A stretch of DNA of 64,000 nt, from positions 62,001 through 126,000 of the forward strand of contig JAHJUE010000030.1 in NCBI GenBank assembly GCA_018829205.1. Direction: 5' to 3'. How positions within the stretch are numbered: the stretch's first letter is position 1; every line of letters starts with the position of its first letter. Source of the stretch: Bacteroidota bacterium (GTDB lineage: Bacteria; Bacteroidota; Ignavibacteria; Ignavibacteriales; Melioribacteraceae). Under the pieces are notes generated by a model. It was not told the DNA's origin and made no database searches. It saw only the letters and a list, made by a program, of their open reading frames with translations. This document shows, in pieces, positions 26,552-36,962 of the stretch. Both the position numbers and the translations under genes were made by a program.

Positions 26552-28540
26552 ATGATAGATCTTTCAATTATAATAGTTAATTATAACGTAAAAGAATTTC
26601 TGCAGAATCTTCTTCAGTCAATTGAAAAAGCTGCCTCCGGACTTTCAACTGAAATAATTATAGTTGATAATGACTCAGACGACGGCAGCAAAGAAATGCT
26701 TCATAAAAATTACCCTCTTTTAAACCTAATTGAGAATAAAAAAAATGTTGGTTTCGGTGCCGCAAATAACCAGGCGCTGAAAATCGCTAAAGGGAAATTT
26801 ATACTTCTTCTTAACCCCGATACAATTGTTAAAGAAGATACTTTTACCGAAATGATAAGTTTTTTTGAAAATACTCCCGAAGCCGGAATGGCTGGATGCA
26901 AGGTATTAAACTCCGACGGCACTTTGCAGCTGGCCTGCAGAAGAGGTTTTCCCGGTCCATGGACATCATTTACAAAGGTAACGGGACTCAGCAAATTATT
27001 TCCAAAAAGTAAATTGTTTGCTCGCTATAATTTGACATTTCTTGATGAAAATAAAACATACGAAGTTGACGCTATTTCTGGTTCTTTTATGATGTTCCGT
27101 AGAGATGTATATGAAAAGATAGGCGGGTTCGATCCCGATTTTTTTATGTACGGTGAAGATTTGGATTTGTGTTATAGAACCCAGAAAGAAGGATTTAAAG
27201 TTTTTTATGTGCATTCAACCGAAATTTTCCATTACAAAGGCGAAAGCACTAAAAGAAGCAAAATTGATGAAACAAAAATATTTTATGACGCTATGCATTT
27301 GTTTGTTAAAAAACACTTTTCAGCTTCTTTTGTTGTTGAGTTTATACTTCAGTTCGCAATAATCTTAAGGAAATTTCTAGCGTTCATAAATGTTTATAAG
27401 TATGTAATTATATCTTCGGCATTTGATTTTATTCTTTTCTCACTTTCCATTTTACTTGCCGAAAATTTTTATGAATCTGAAAATTGGAACGGTTTTCACA
27501 GCGATGTTAAACCGTTAATTTATTTTATTCCAGCGTTCATTCAATTTTTAATTTCATTAATGGCCGGTTCTTATAAAAAGAATACTGTTTCTATTATGTG
27601 GTCTTTAGTCTCATTGTTTTTCGGATTTATTTTTATTTCTTCTCTTACGTTTTTCTTTAAACAGTTTGCCTTCAGCAGAGCGGTTGTTTTAATAACTTAT
27701 TTTATTGCCGCCGCTTTTTACATTATATGGCGGCTTGTATTTAAAATTCTGTTTAGGATAGGATTAACTCACGAGAAAAATCACCACAGAACCTTGATTG
27801 TTGGAACCAGTGATTACGCGGTTAATCTATCGCAAAAAATTAAATCCGGAGTAAATGAAATAAATCAGATTATCGGACTCGTAGCAAAAAGCAGAAAAGA
27901 AATAGGTGAGGTTAAAAATAATTTTAAAGTTATTGGCAACATCGACAGCATTAAAAAAATAATTGAAAATGAAAAAATTCATAAAATTATTTTTTCATCC
28001 GAAGATATTTCTTTTAATGAAATGTTCGGCGTAGTATCCGAATGCCAAGGAACTAATGTTGAATTTAAAGTCGCCGGTAAAGGAATGGATTTTCTTGTCG
28101 GTAAATCATCGGTAACAATGCTCGAAGATATTCCTCTTGTAAACGTTGAATATAATATATCAATGCGCGAACATAAAATTGTAAAATCGTTGGCGGATTT
28201 ATCAATTTCTCTTTTAACTTTATTAATTGTTTATTTTCCGGTTTTATTTGTAAATAAGATTTTTAAGGTAAATAACGATTTTACTTCTTTCATCCTGTCT
28301 ATTCCCAAAGTATTAATAGGCAAAAAAAGTCTTGTCGGTCCACGTACTAATTCCTATTTTTCAAATCTCTATTTAGGGAAACCGGGATTAACTGGATTTT
28401 GGTTTATTGAGAAAATTGATTTTTACGATAACAAAGAAAATAATAAGCTGGATATTTATTACGCAAAGAATCAAAATGTTTGGCTCGATTTGGAAATATT
28501 AGGCAAATCATTGTCAAAAATGTTTTTTAATAAGGAGTAA
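26552..28540 (+). CDS. GT2 glycosyltransferase fused to degenerate WbaP-like membrane module
   Basis: 662-residue fusion. Residues 1-255 are a GT2 domain of the WbbL rhamnosyltransferase type ([23 protein letters not shown] at 88-90, [11 protein letters not shown]). Residues 260-405 hold about five membrane segments. Residues 411-540 resemble the Rossmann-like middle part of WbaP proteins ([12 protein letters not shown]). The C-terminus keeps only the tail of a phosphoglycosyltransferase domain: GKKSLVGPR at 590-598, PGLTG at 611-615. The catalytic Asp-Glu and the KFRSM region are missing, so the second half is probably inactive or regulatory. Confidence 0.8.
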   Translation: MIDLSIIIVNYNVKEFLQNLLQSIEKAASGLSTEIIIVDNDSDDGSKEMLHKNYPLLNLIENKKNVGFGAANNQALKIAKGKFILLLNPDTIVKEDTFTEMISFFENTPEAGMAGCKVLNSDGTLQLACRRGFPGPWTSFTKVTGLSKLFPKSKLFARYNLTFLDENKTYEVDAISGSFMMFRRDVYEKIGGFDPDFFMYGEDLDLCYRTQKEGFKVFYVHSTEIFHYKGESTKRSKIDETKIFYDAMHLFVKKHFSASFVVEFILQFAIILRKFLAFINVYKYVIISSAFDFILFSLSILLAENFYESENWNGFHSDVKPLIYFIPAFIQFLISLMAGSYKKNTVSIMWSLVSLFFGFIFISSLTFFFKQFAFSRAVVLITYFIAAAFYIIWRLVFKILFRIGLTHEKNHHRTLIVGTSDYAVNLSQKIKSGVNEINQIIGLVAKSRKEIGEVKNNFKVIGNIDSIKKIIENEKIHKIIFSSEDISFNEMFGVVSECQGTNVEFKVAGKGMDFLVGKSSVTMLEDIPLVNVEYNISMREHKIVKSLADLSISLLTLLIVYFPVLFVNKIFKVNNDFTSFILSIPKVLIGKKSLVGPRTNSYFSNLYLGKPGLTGFWFIEKIDFYDNKENNKLDIYYAKNQNVWLDLEILGKSLSKMFFNKE

Positions 28541-28542
28541 GG

Positions 28543-29493
28543 ATGGCTAAGAATATACTTGAATTTGAAAAACCAATTATAGAACTTGAAAAGAAAATTG
28601 AAGAGATGCGCAGCTACGACGGAAGTCTTGATATTAAAGACGAAGTGAAGAAACTTGAACAGAAGGTAAATCAACTGAAGATGAATATTTATGATAATTT
28701 GACCCGCTGGCAGAAAGTTCAATTGGCGCGTCATCCCGAAAGACCATATACACTCGATTATATTTATAATATGACTACAGATTTTATTGAACTTCACGGC
28801 GATAGACAATTTAAAGACGATAAAGCGATTGTTGCCGGACTTGCGGCTATTGATGAATATAAAGTTATGATAATTGGTCAACAGAAGGGAAGAGATACAA
28901 AATCAAACCTTTACAGAAACTTCGGAATGGCAAATCCCGAAGGTTATAGAAAAGCTCTTCGATTAATGAAACTGGCCGAAAAATTTAATATTCCTGTTAT
29001 CACAATGATCGATACTCCCGGCGCGTATCCCGGACTTGAAGCCGAGCAAAGAGGGCAGGCCGAAGCTATAGCAAGAAATCTATTTGAAATGAGTAAACTC
29101 AAAGTTCCTATAATTGTTGTTATTATCGGCGAAGGCGCAAGCGGAGGCGCTTTGGGTATTGGAATTGGCGATAGAATATTAATGCTTCAGAATACTTGGT
29201 ATTCGGTTATAAGTCCTGAATCCTGCTCAAGTATATTATGGAGAAGCTGGGAATATAAAGAACAGGCGGCAGAAGCATTAAAACTTACGGCTGAAGATTT
29301 GCTTGAACAAAAATTAATCGACAGAATAGTGCCTGAACCATTGGGAGGAGCGCATAAAGATCCTGTTGCTATGGCGGCCACTCTTAAAAATGTTTTAAAA
29401 GAAGAACTTGCTCAATTAATAAAAATCAAACCCGATAAATTATTCCAAAATCGAATTGATAAATTCGGTAAAATGGGCGTGTACGTAGAATAA
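28543..29493 (+). CDS. accA: Acetyl-CoA carboxylase carboxyltransferase subunit alpha
   Basis: AccA (316 aa), the alpha half of the carboxyltransferase that makes malonyl-CoA for fatty acid synthesis. N-terminal helical segment ending at [12 protein letters not shown], then [53 protein letters not shown], and [15 protein letters not shown] with the oxyanion-hole glycines. An AAGGAG ribosome binding site is embedded in the end of the upstream gene, so it may be co-transcribed with the polysaccharide genes. Confidence 0.96.
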   Translation: MAKNILEFEKPIIELEKKIEEMRSYDGSLDIKDEVKKLEQKVNQLKMNIYDNLTRWQKVQLARHPERPYTLDYIYNMTTDFIELHGDRQFKDDKAIVAGLAAIDEYKVMIIGQQKGRDTKSNLYRNFGMANPEGYRKALRLMKLAEKFNIPVITMIDTPGAYPGLEAEQRGQAEAIARNLFEMSKLKVPIIVVIIGEGASGGALGIGIGDRILMLQNTWYSVISPESCSSILWRSWEYKEQAAEALKLTAEDLLEQKLIDRIVPEPLGGAHKDPVAMAATLKNVLKEELAQLIKIKPDKLFQNRIDKFGKMGVYVE

Positions 29494-29620
29494 ATAATTT
29501 CAGCAGCGGTTGATTGTTTTTTAAGACTTTTGATCTGCTGTATTAATTTTTTAATAATTCCAGTTATTTATTGCAGCCGCCCTATATATAAATATTACAC
29601 TTCTTTATTTCAGGCTGAAT

Positions 29621-30031
29621 ATGATTTCTCATAAAACTATAATTAGAGTCCGTTACGCCGACACGGATATGATGCAGTTTGTTTATAACGGCAAATATCT
29701 TGAATATTTTGAAGTCGGCAGAACAGAACTATTGCGTCACTTTGGATTAGCATACAATGAGCTTGAGAAACAGGGTTACCAGCTTCCATTAATTGAAGCT
29801 AATTTAAAATATAAACTGCCGGCCGTTTACGACGACGAATTGGAAATTGAAGCCATTGTTGAAAAAATTAATACTCCCAAACTTTTTATAAAGTATAATG
29901 TTTATAAAAAAGAAAGCGGTGAATTATTAGTTGAAGGATTTACGGAACATGTATTTATTAAAACAGAAACTAAAAAAGCTGTGCGCCCTCCTAAATTTTA
30001 TATTGATGCATTAGCCGGGTACTTTGAGTAA
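29621..30031 (+). CDS. Acyl-CoA thioesterase, 4HBT/YbgC-like hotdog fold
   Basis: 136-residue single hotdog domain. RVRYADTDMMQFVYNGKYLEYFEVGRTEL carries the Asp of the 4-hydroxybenzoyl-CoA thioesterase active site and the helix that packs behind it. The remaining strands (YELEIEAIVEK-like, VYKKESGELLVEGFTEHVF) fit YbgC/FadM-type thioesterases. Substrate unknown; a role in acyl-CoA turnover fits its place after accA. Confidence 0.85.
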   Translation: MISHKTIIRVRYADTDMMQFVYNGKYLEYFEVGRTELLRHFGLAYNELEKQGYQLPLIEANLKYKLPAVYDDELEIEAIVEKINTPKLFIKYNVYKKESGELLVEGFTEHVFIKTETKKAVRPPKFYIDALAGYFE

Positions 30032-30106
30032 AAGAAAAATCAATGATTTATTGTAACGATAATTATTTGTAAAATTTTAAAAGAATGGTTGATAAGATGA
30101 ATAACT

Positions 30107-30155
30107 GAATGATTGAAATTTATAATTATACAATCATCCAATCAACCAATCATTC
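30107..30155. repeat. Inverted GATTGA/TCAATC simple repeat
   Basis: GAATGATTG (30107-30115) is repeated inverted as CAATCATTC (30147-30155), with further AATC-rich words between. The vocabulary is the same as in the TGATTGAC array at 12563-12586. Located in the gap between the thioesterase and flippase genes, which otherwise holds nothing I can support. Confidence 0.5.
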
Positions 30156-30228
30156 AATCTCTCAAGTTGATAAAAATGAATTTAATGTTCGTTTATTTTG
30201 TAGTGTTATTTAAGGTGAAATTTACTCA

Positions 30229-31689
30229 ATGATCAAGAAGTTAAAAGAACTTTCTAAAGACACGGCTATTTACGGCATCAGTACAATTGTCGGTCGGTTT
30301 CTCGGATTTTTACTTGTTCCGTTTTATACAAATGTTTTAAGTACTGCCGAGTTTGGAATTTATTCCTACATTTATGCTTTCCTAGGTTTTTTTAACGTTA
30401 TTTATATATACGGTATGGACGCCGCGTTTATGAAATATCATTCGCTTGCGGAAGAACCGGAAAAAAAAGAAACATTTTCTACCCCATTTTTATTCGTTTT
30501 ATTTACATCATTAATTTTATCTGCTGTGTTTTATTTATTTACTCCTCAAATCGGATCTATGTTATCCGTACAGGATGAATATAAACATCTTATATATTAC
30601 TTTTCGTTGATTTTATTATTTGATGCCATAGTTTTAATTCCTTTCGCGAATTTAAGGCTGCAAAGAAAAGCGAGAAAATTTGCGGCTATCAAAATCGTAA
30701 ATATTATTTTGAATCTCGGACTTAATTTTATTCTTATCATTTATTATCGTTTAGGCGTTGAAGCTATATTTATTAGTAACCTAGCGGCTTCGGCGGTTAC
30801 TTTTATAATATTAATACCTGATATTATAACAAATCTGAATTTTAACATTGTCGCAAAAAAACTGAAAATAATGCTGAAATTCGCTTTGCCTTATCTTCCT
30901 GCCAGTTTCGCCGCAATGATGGTTCAGGTTATAGACGTACCGATCGTAAGATATTTAACCGATGACAGTACGCTTGGAATATACCGCGCTAATTATAAAT
31001 TAGGCATATTTATGATGCTTATTGTTTCAATGTTTCAATACGCGTGGCAGCCGTTTTTTTTAACAAACGCAAAAGAAAAAGACGCAAAAGAATTGTTTTC
31101 TAAGGTACTTACTCTTTTTGTCGTAGCCGCAAGTCTGCTTTGGGTAGTATTATCTTTATTTATAGATGATATTGCTTCATTCGAATTTATGCCGGGAAGA
31201 TCATTAATCGGGAAAGAATTTTTGTCAGGGGTTCATATAGTTCCGATTATATTATTAGGATACCTGTTTTTCGGGATGTATATTAATTTTCAAGCTGGAT
31301 TATATATTGAAGAAAAAACAAAATATTTTCCGTTAATAACCGGACTTGGCGCAGCATCGAACGTTATTGTTAATTTTTTACTGATTCCTGTTCTTGGAAT
31401 TTACGGCGCGGCAATTGCGACTTTAATTAGTTATTTGGTAATGGCAGCCGGTTTGTTCATTGTTGCGCAAAGGTTTTATAAAATAGAATATGAGTATCCA
31501 AAAATTATTAAAACTTTAGTTCTTATTGTTATTACAGGTTATACATATTATTATTTATATCTTTTGGGGAATCTACTATTTTTATATAAAATCCTCCTAT
31601 TAATATTTTTTATTCTTTCACTGTTCGGATTAAATATTATTCAGAAAGGTGAAATCAGAAAAACATTAAACATCATTCTAAAAAAATGA
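30229..31689 (+). CDS. Polysaccharide flippase (MOP/Wzx-like), second copy type
   Basis: Polytopic membrane protein (486 aa, about 14 segments) of the polysaccharide transport/MOP superfamily. N-terminal KDTAIYGISTIVGRFLGFLLVPFYTNVLSTAEFGIYSY is a classical signature. It differs clearly from the Wzx-like protein encoded at 17998 and has more typical host base composition, so it likely serves another polysaccharide. AAGGTG ribosome binding site precedes the ATG. Confidence 0.88.
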   Translation: MIKKLKELSKDTAIYGISTIVGRFLGFLLVPFYTNVLSTAEFGIYSYIYAFLGFFNVIYIYGMDAAFMKYHSLAEEPEKKETFSTPFLFVLFTSLILSAVFYLFTPQIGSMLSVQDEYKHLIYYFSLILLFDAIVLIPFANLRLQRKARKFAAIKIVNIILNLGLNFILIIYYRLGVEAIFISNLAASAVTFIILIPDIITNLNFNIVAKKLKIMLKFALPYLPASFAAMMVQVIDVPIVRYLTDDSTLGIYRANYKLGIFMMLIVSMFQYAWQPFFLTNAKEKDAKELFSKVLTLFVVAASLLWVVLSLFIDDIASFEFMPGRSLIGKEFLSGVHIVPIILLGYLFFGMYINFQAGLYIEEKTKYFPLITGLGAASNVIVNFLLIPVLGIYGAAIATLISYLVMAAGLFIVAQRFYKIEYEYPKIIKTLVLIVITGYTYYYLYLLGNLLFLYKILLLIFFILSLFGLNIIQKGEIRKTLNIILKK

Positions 31690-31824
31690 TGTAATTCCGG
31701 AAATATTTCCACTCCTATTGAATAAGTTTAAAGTCAAGTTGATAAAAAATTAAATTTATTCTTATTTTCGTTTTATAATATTTCTAATCGCAATTGTATA
31801 ATATTCCCGTCCTTAAGGAAAGTA

Positions 31825-32280
31825 ATGGATAAATTAAAAATAAAAATCAAAAGAATTTCGGATCAGTTTTCTGATATTCCTCTTCCCGAATATGCAACAT
31901 CGGGAAGCTCCGGAATGGATTTACGCGCGGCGGTGACCGATAAATTAATTTTACGCGCGGGTAAAGTTGCCATGGTTCCTACTAATTTAAGTGTTGAAAT
32001 TCCTTTGGGATATGAAATTCAAGTGAGACCCAGAAGCGGACTTGCAGCTAAACACGGAATTGGCGTTTTAAATTCTCCCGGTACTATTGACAGCGATTAC
32101 CGCGGTGAAATTAAAACAATCTTATTTAATTTTGGCGATACGGATTTTGAAATTAACCGCGGGGACAGAATTTCACAAATGGTGATTTCAAAAGTTTATA
32201 TAGCTGATTTAATTGAAGAAAACGATTTATCAGATAGCGTTAGAGGCGCCGGAGGATTTGGTCATACGGGCAAGGCTTAA
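31825..32280 (+). CDS. dut: Deoxyuridine 5'-triphosphate nucleotidohydrolase
   Basis: Trimeric dUTPase (151 aa) that hydrolyses dUTP to dUMP. All five family motifs are present in order: SGMDLRAA, VRPRSGLA, GTIDSDYRGEI, RGDRISQMV and the C-terminal P-loop-like GAGGFGHTG that closes over the active site. AAGGA ribosome binding site just before the ATG. Stands as a single gene. Confidence 0.96.
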   Translation: MDKLKIKIKRISDQFSDIPLPEYATSGSSGMDLRAAVTDKLILRAGKVAMVPTNLSVEIPLGYEIQVRPRSGLAAKHGIGVLNSPGTIDSDYRGEIKTILFNFGDTDFEINRGDRISQMVISKVYIADLIEENDLSDSVRGAGGFGHTGKA

Positions 32281-32602
32281 CCGGGTGAAAAGGGAATAGC
32301 AGATAGGGAGAAGAGCAAAGTGTAAATGCATTGATGATAATAAATATCAAAAATTTTATAAATCTTATGACAACATAAAAAAGAAAAATTAGTAGTAATG
32401 ATAAATCAATATGAGAAATGGAGTGTCTGATAAAAGTTGAAGCGGAGAAAAGGTAAGATGGAGTTATGAAAAAATTATCCCCCTTGCCTTTTCTCCTCTT
32501 TTCCCTTTCTACTGGTTTCTTTATAACCATTTCATCTTTAAACTTAGGTGATTAGAATTTCTAAATAGTTTTAATAAAAGCAAGAAAGTAGGTTTTAAAA
32601 AG
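32281..32602. other. Gene-free gap between dut and dnaE with purine/pyrimidine inverted repeat
   Basis: 322 bases without a supported gene. It contains an imperfect 13-bp inverted repeat: GAGAAAAGGTAAG (32445-32457) against CTTGCCTTTTCTC (32483-32495), with more G/A-rich words near 32288-32317 that could also pair with the C/T-rich arm. No convincing terminator T-tract or promoter was seen. Confidence 0.5.
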
Positions 32603-35600
32603 ATGTGTGATTTTGTTCATCTTCACAATCATTCCCATTACAGTTTACAAGACGCGGCTTGCACCATAGATTCATTAATTAACGCGACGGTCCAGAATAA
32701 AATGGACGCGATTGCGTTAACCGATCACGGTGTTATGTATGGAGCTTCCGAGTTTTCCAAGAAAGCTAAAAAGGCCGGGGTTAAGCCTATACTTGGAATG
32801 GAGGCTTATATTGTAATGGAGGGAAGCCATACCGGCCGTGGAGAAGAATCTAAAGGCAACGGACGAAGCAGAAAAAAACATTATAATCATCTAGTGCTTC
32901 TGGCTAAAAATAAAATAGGTTATAAAAATTTAATAAAACTTTCTACTATTGGTCATACCGAAGGATTTTATTACAAACCAAGAATTGACCTTGATACATT
33001 GAAGCTCCACAGCGAAGGATTGATAAGCACCTCGGCATGTTTAGCGGGGCCTGTATCCGTGCATCTGTTAAACGGCGATTATGCAAAAGCAAGGCAGGCG
33101 GCCGTTACGCTTCAGGAAATTTTCGGCGATGATTTTTATCTAGAAATTCAGGATCATAATCTTGAAGGTGATACCGCTATTCTAAATGGTATGCCTAAAC
33201 TTTCTCAGGAACTTGGTATAAAATTAGTCGCAACAAATGATATTCATTATGTCGAAAAAGAACATTCCGTTGCTCATAATATTCTGCTTCTTCTTGGAGA
33301 TAAAACCGGAGATGTGGATTACAAAGATTTAAGGTACAAAACTGATCAGGTTTATTTCAAATCAACAGAAGAAATGAAAAATCTGTTTAAGAATTATAAA
33401 GGCTCAATTGAAAACACTCTTGAAATAAACCAGAAAATAAATTTTAAACTTGAGTTCGAGGAATTTCATTATCCCAAATTCCCGGTTCCCGAAGGATTAA
33501 CTCTTGATAACTATTTTGAACAGCTTGCGCTTGAGGGCCTTCATAAAAAAGTTAAAAAAATTAATACCGATGTTGAAGATAGATTTAAATATGAAGTCGG
33601 CATAATTCAGCAAATGGGTTATTCGGGATATTTTCTTATTACGCAGGATTTTATAAATGCAGCTAAAAGTAAGGGCATTCCTGTTGGGCCAGGCAGAGGA
33701 AGCGCGGCGGGCAGCCTTGTCGCTTACGCGCTTGGAATTACTAATGTAAATCCCTTGGACTATGATCTTCTGTTTGAAAGGTTTTTAAATCCTGCCAGAA
33801 AATCAATGCCTGATATTGACGTTGACTTTGCCGATGATCAGCGCGGCGAAGTTATTGAATACGTTAAAGAAAAGTATGGCGAAGAGTCCGTTTGCCAGAT
33901 TATTACTTTCAACAGGCTTTCATCAAAAGCCGTTTTAAGAGATGTAGCAAGAGTATTAAAAATTGCTATACCGCAGGTAAATAATGTAACTAAATGGATA
34001 CCTTCAAAATTCGGAAGAGTTTATACAATTCAGCAGGCGCTTGATGAAGTGCCCGAACTTAAATGGGTGAAAACTTCGGACGATCCTGTAATTCAGGAAT
34101 GGATTAAATATTCAAAGATTCTTGAGGGCATGAACCGTAACGCTTCAAAACATGCGGCCGGAGTGGTTATTACACCCGGACAGGTAAGTGATTTTGTGCC
34201 GTTGGCTAAAGCAGGCGGCGACGGTGATCTTGTTACTCAATATAACATGAAGGAACTTGAGGACGCGGGTCTGTTAAAAATGGATTTTCTCGGACTCCGC
34301 ACCTTAACAATAATTAGAGATACGGTTGATCTTGTTAAAAAAACAAGAGGCGTGGAAATTGATATAGAAAATATCCCTCTTGATGATAAAAAAACTTATG
34401 AACTTTTCTCAAAGGGCAGAACTACTGCTGTATTTCAGTTTGAATCGGCCCCGATGCGCGAATACCTTTTAAAATTAAAACCTACTTCTATTGATGATCT
34501 GGCCGCAATGAACGCGCTGTACCGTCCGGGTCCTATGGATTTTATTGATGATTTTATCGCCTGCAAAAACGGGAAAAAAGAAATTAAATATTCGCACCCT
34601 GTTCTTGAACCAATTCTGAATGTTACCTACGGTACCATAGTTTACCAGGAACAGGTAATTCAAATTGCAAACAAAGTCGCGGGTATGAGTCTTGCCGAAG
34701 CCGATTTGCTCAGAAGAGCTATGGGTAAAAAAGATACCGCGGGCATGGCGGAACAAAAAAAGAAATTTACAGAAGGTGCCGTAAAAAATAATATCCCTGA
34801 AAAAATTGCGGAAGAAATTTTTGCCGTAATTGATAAATTTGCAAACTACGGTTTTAATAAAAGTCATGCCGTTGCTTACAGTATTGTAGCGTATCAAACG
34901 GCATATCTTAAAGCAAATTTTCTTGCTGAATTTTTAGCCGCCAACTTAACTAACGAATTCGGCAATACGGATAAAGTTACGCTGCTTCTTGAGGATTGCA
35001 GAAAATTAAAAGTAAAAGTTTTGCCTCCCGATATTAATAAACCTTCTGTGTTTTTTACGGTTGAAAACAAAAAAATTATTTTTGGAATGTCCGCAATAAA
35101 AAACGTGGGAATAAATGCCGTAAAAGATATTATTAGAGCAAGGGAAGAATTAGGGAAAAACTTTACAAGCATTTTTGATTTATGCGCGCATGTTGATACA
35201 AGGATTGTAAATAAAAGAGTATTGGAAGGTTTAGTTAAAGCGGGTGCTTTTGATAAAATAAAAGGATCCAGAGCTCAAAACTTTTCCGCAATTGAAATCG
35301 CGCTTGAATTCGGAAGTAAAATTAAATCCGCACTCGAATCGCATACAGGGAGTTTATTCGGCGGACAGGATGAAGCGTTTGATATTGATGAACCGGAATT
35401 TGAAGATATTCAGCCATGGAGTTCAAAAGTTAAACTTGCAAAAGAAAGAGAAGTACTTGGTTTTTATTTATCAGGTCATCCGCTCGCAAAATATGAAACA
35501 GATTACAGGTCGTTTGCTACAGTTAGATTCGGTGAACCTGAAACTTTTGCGATGGACAGACTTGTAATAGGAATTGGAGTTATAACCGAAGTTAGAACCA

Positions 35601-36052
35601 AGATTGACAAGTCCGGTAAAACAATGGCCTTCTTTAAACTGGATGATTTTTCAGGTTCATGCGAATGTTTGATGTTCTCAAAGATTTATAAAGAATTCGG
35701 CGAATGTATTGAAGAAGAAGCTACAATACTTGTAAAAGGCAAAATTGAAAGCAGCGGCGACGCGGTTAAACTTCACGTGGATGAAGCAATGCCGCTTGAG
35801 AACGCGAAAAATACAATGGCAAAAAAACTTGTCGTTTGCGCCGATATTGAAACGGAAACCGAAGATACAGTTATTAAACTCAAACAAGTATTTTTGCAAA
35901 ACGAGGGGAATACACCTGTTGTTTTTTCAGTAAAAGAGAATGATTTAACTAGAAATTTTATTACCGATTACAAAATTTCGATCAATGACGAACTTTTGAA
36001 CAATATAAAAGAATTAATTGGCGACAACTCAATTTTATATTCAACAATTTAA
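32603..36052 (+). CDS. dnaE: DNA polymerase III subunit alpha
   Basis: Replicative polymerase catalytic subunit (1149 aa), DnaE type. N-terminal PHP domain with FVHLHNHSHYSLQDAA and LTDHGVMYG, palm motif GPGRGSAAGSLVAY, catalytic PDIDVDFADDQRGEV, KHAAGVVITPG, MDFLGLRTL, FQFESAPMREY, NALYRPGPMDFID, YQEQVIQIA and NYGFNKSHAVAYS. A C-terminal OB fold follows (SGSCECLMFSKIY). The PHP metal-binding His residues look largely kept. Start fixed by homology at MCDFVHLH; no strong ribosome binding site. Confidence 0.97.
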   Translation: MCDFVHLHNHSHYSLQDAACTIDSLINATVQNKMDAIALTDHGVMYGASEFSKKAKKAGVKPILGMEAYIVMEGSHTGRGEESKGNGRSRKKHYNHLVLLAKNKIGYKNLIKLSTIGHTEGFYYKPRIDLDTLKLHSEGLISTSACLAGPVSVHLLNGDYAKARQAAVTLQEIFGDDFYLEIQDHNLEGDTAILNGMPKLSQELGIKLVATNDIHYVEKEHSVAHNILLLLGDKTGDVDYKDLRYKTDQVYFKSTEEMKNLFKNYKGSIENTLEINQKINFKLEFEEFHYPKFPVPEGLTLDNYFEQLALEGLHKKVKKINTDVEDRFKYEVGIIQQMGYSGYFLITQDFINAAKSKGIPVGPGRGSAAGSLVAYALGITNVNPLDYDLLFERFLNPARKSMPDIDVDFADDQRGEVIEYVKEKYGEESVCQIITFNRLSSKAVLRDVARVLKIAIPQVNNVTKWIPSKFGRVYTIQQALDEVPELKWVKTSDDPVIQEWIKYSKILEGMNRNASKHAAGVVITPGQVSDFVPLAKAGGDGDLVTQYNMKELEDAGLLKMDFLGLRTLTIIRDTVDLVKKTRGVEIDIENIPLDDKKTYELFSKGRTTAVFQFESAPMREYLLKLKPTSIDDLAAMNALYRPGPMDFIDDFIACKNGKKEIKYSHPVLEPILNVTYGTIVYQEQVIQIANKVAGMSLAEADLLRRAMGKKDTAGMAEQKKKFTEGAVKNNIPEKIAEEIFAVIDKFANYGFNKSHAVAYSIVAYQTAYLKANFLAEFLAANLTNEFGNTDKVTLLLEDCRKLKVKVLPPDINKPSVFFTVENKKIIFGMSAIKNVGINAVKDIIRAREELGKNFTSIFDLCAHVDTRIVNKRVLEGLVKAGAFDKIKGSRAQNFSAIEIALEFGSKIKSALESHTGSLFGGQDEAFDIDEPEFEDIQPWSSKVKLAKEREVLGFYLSGHPLAKYETDYRSFATVRFGEPETFAMDRLVIGIGVITEVRTKIDKSGKTMAFFKLDDFSGSCECLMFSKIYKEFGECIEEEATILVKGKIESSGDAVKLHVDEAMPLENAKNTMAKKLVVCADIETETEDTVIKLKQVFLQNEGNTPVVFSVKENDLTRNFITDYKISINDELLNNIKELIGDNSILYSTI

Positions 36053-36118
36053 GAGTTTGATTTAGGGAATCTTATTTCTTAATTTCGTCAACCATTTAAA
36101 TAAATAACAAGAGGAATA

Positions 36119-36943
36119 ATGGAAAAGAAGTGGGCTTTGATTTTAGGCGCCTCAAGCGGATTTGGCGGAGCTACTGCCGTTGAACTTGCAAACGCAGGAT
36201 ATAATATTATTGGAATACATCTTGACCGTCAATCAGGAATGGACGCAGTTAAAAAAATTATTAAGAATATTGAAAAAACCGGTCAGCAGTCTGTTTTCTT
36301 TAACGTCAACGCTGCAGACCCGATGAGAAGAAGCGACATACTTGATGAAATAAAAGATAGATTGACTACCAAGGAAGGCAACAGTGTTTATGTACTTGTG
36401 CACTCGCTGGCTTTCGGAACTTTAAAACCTTACATATCAAAAGATCCGAACGAATGCATTTCGCAGCAGCAGATGCAGATGACGCTTGATGTAATGGCGC
36501 ATTCGATTGTTTATTGGACACAAGGTTTAATTCAAAGAAATCTGCTTGCGAATGGCGGAAGAATTTTCGGATTAACAAGCGCAGGCTCGCAGACAGTTAT
36601 ACCTAATTACGGAGCTGTATCTGCAGCAAAAGCCGCGCTCGAAGCTCATTTAAGACAACTGTCTGTTGAACTTGGCGGAATGGGTATTACCGCTAATTCT
36701 ATAATGGCCGGAGTTACCGATACGCCCGCATTAAGAAAAATTCCCGGAAACGATAAAATGCTTAACGCCGCAAAAATGAAAAATCCTACCGGAAGATTAA
36801 CAACACCTGAAGACGTGGCAAGAGCAATTAGATTGTTGTGCAGCCCCGAAGCCGATTTTATTTCGGGCAATGTACTCGGTGTTGATGGCGGTGAATATAT
36901 TGTAAATTATATAGGCGACAAAGTTAGCAAAGCCATCAAATAA
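36119..36943 (+). CDS. Enoyl-[acyl-carrier-protein] reductase-like SDR (FabL type)
   Basis: Short-chain dehydrogenase fold (274 aa). NAD(P) loop LGASSGFGGATA and VHSLAFG. The active-site pair is Tyr164 and Lys171, a Y-x6-K spacing used by enoyl-ACP reductases, not the Y-x3-K of classical SDRs. The C-terminal half (NYGAVSAAKAALEA, MAGVTDTPALRKIPG, NPTGRL, VLGVDGGEYI) looks closest to FabL of Bacillus. Probably reduces enoyl-ACP in fatty acid elongation; the acyl-CoA dehydrogenase gene follows 19 bases later. Confidence 0.8.
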   Translation: MEKKWALILGASSGFGGATAVELANAGYNIIGIHLDRQSGMDAVKKIIKNIEKTGQQSVFFNVNAADPMRRSDILDEIKDRLTTKEGNSVYVLVHSLAFGTLKPYISKDPNECISQQQMQMTLDVMAHSIVYWTQGLIQRNLLANGGRIFGLTSAGSQTVIPNYGAVSAAKAALEAHLRQLSVELGGMGITANSIMAGVTDTPALRKIPGNDKMLNAAKMKNPTGRLTTPEDVARAIRLLCSPEADFISGNVLGVDGGEYIVNYIGDKVSKAIK

Positions 36944-36962
36944 TATATTAGGAATATAGATA

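Noticed and set aside
28471-28881. 136-codon minus-strand frame over the start of accA
   Set aside because: Antisense to accA and the preceding gene; rich in Phe/Ile/Asn as expected for a shadow.
29501-29540. CAGCAG/CTGCTG hairpin after accA as a terminator
   Set aside because: Only 6 bp around a 28-base loop; too weak to list as a feature.
34475-34897. 140-codon minus-strand frame inside dnaE
   Set aside because: Entirely antisense to conserved polymerase motifs.
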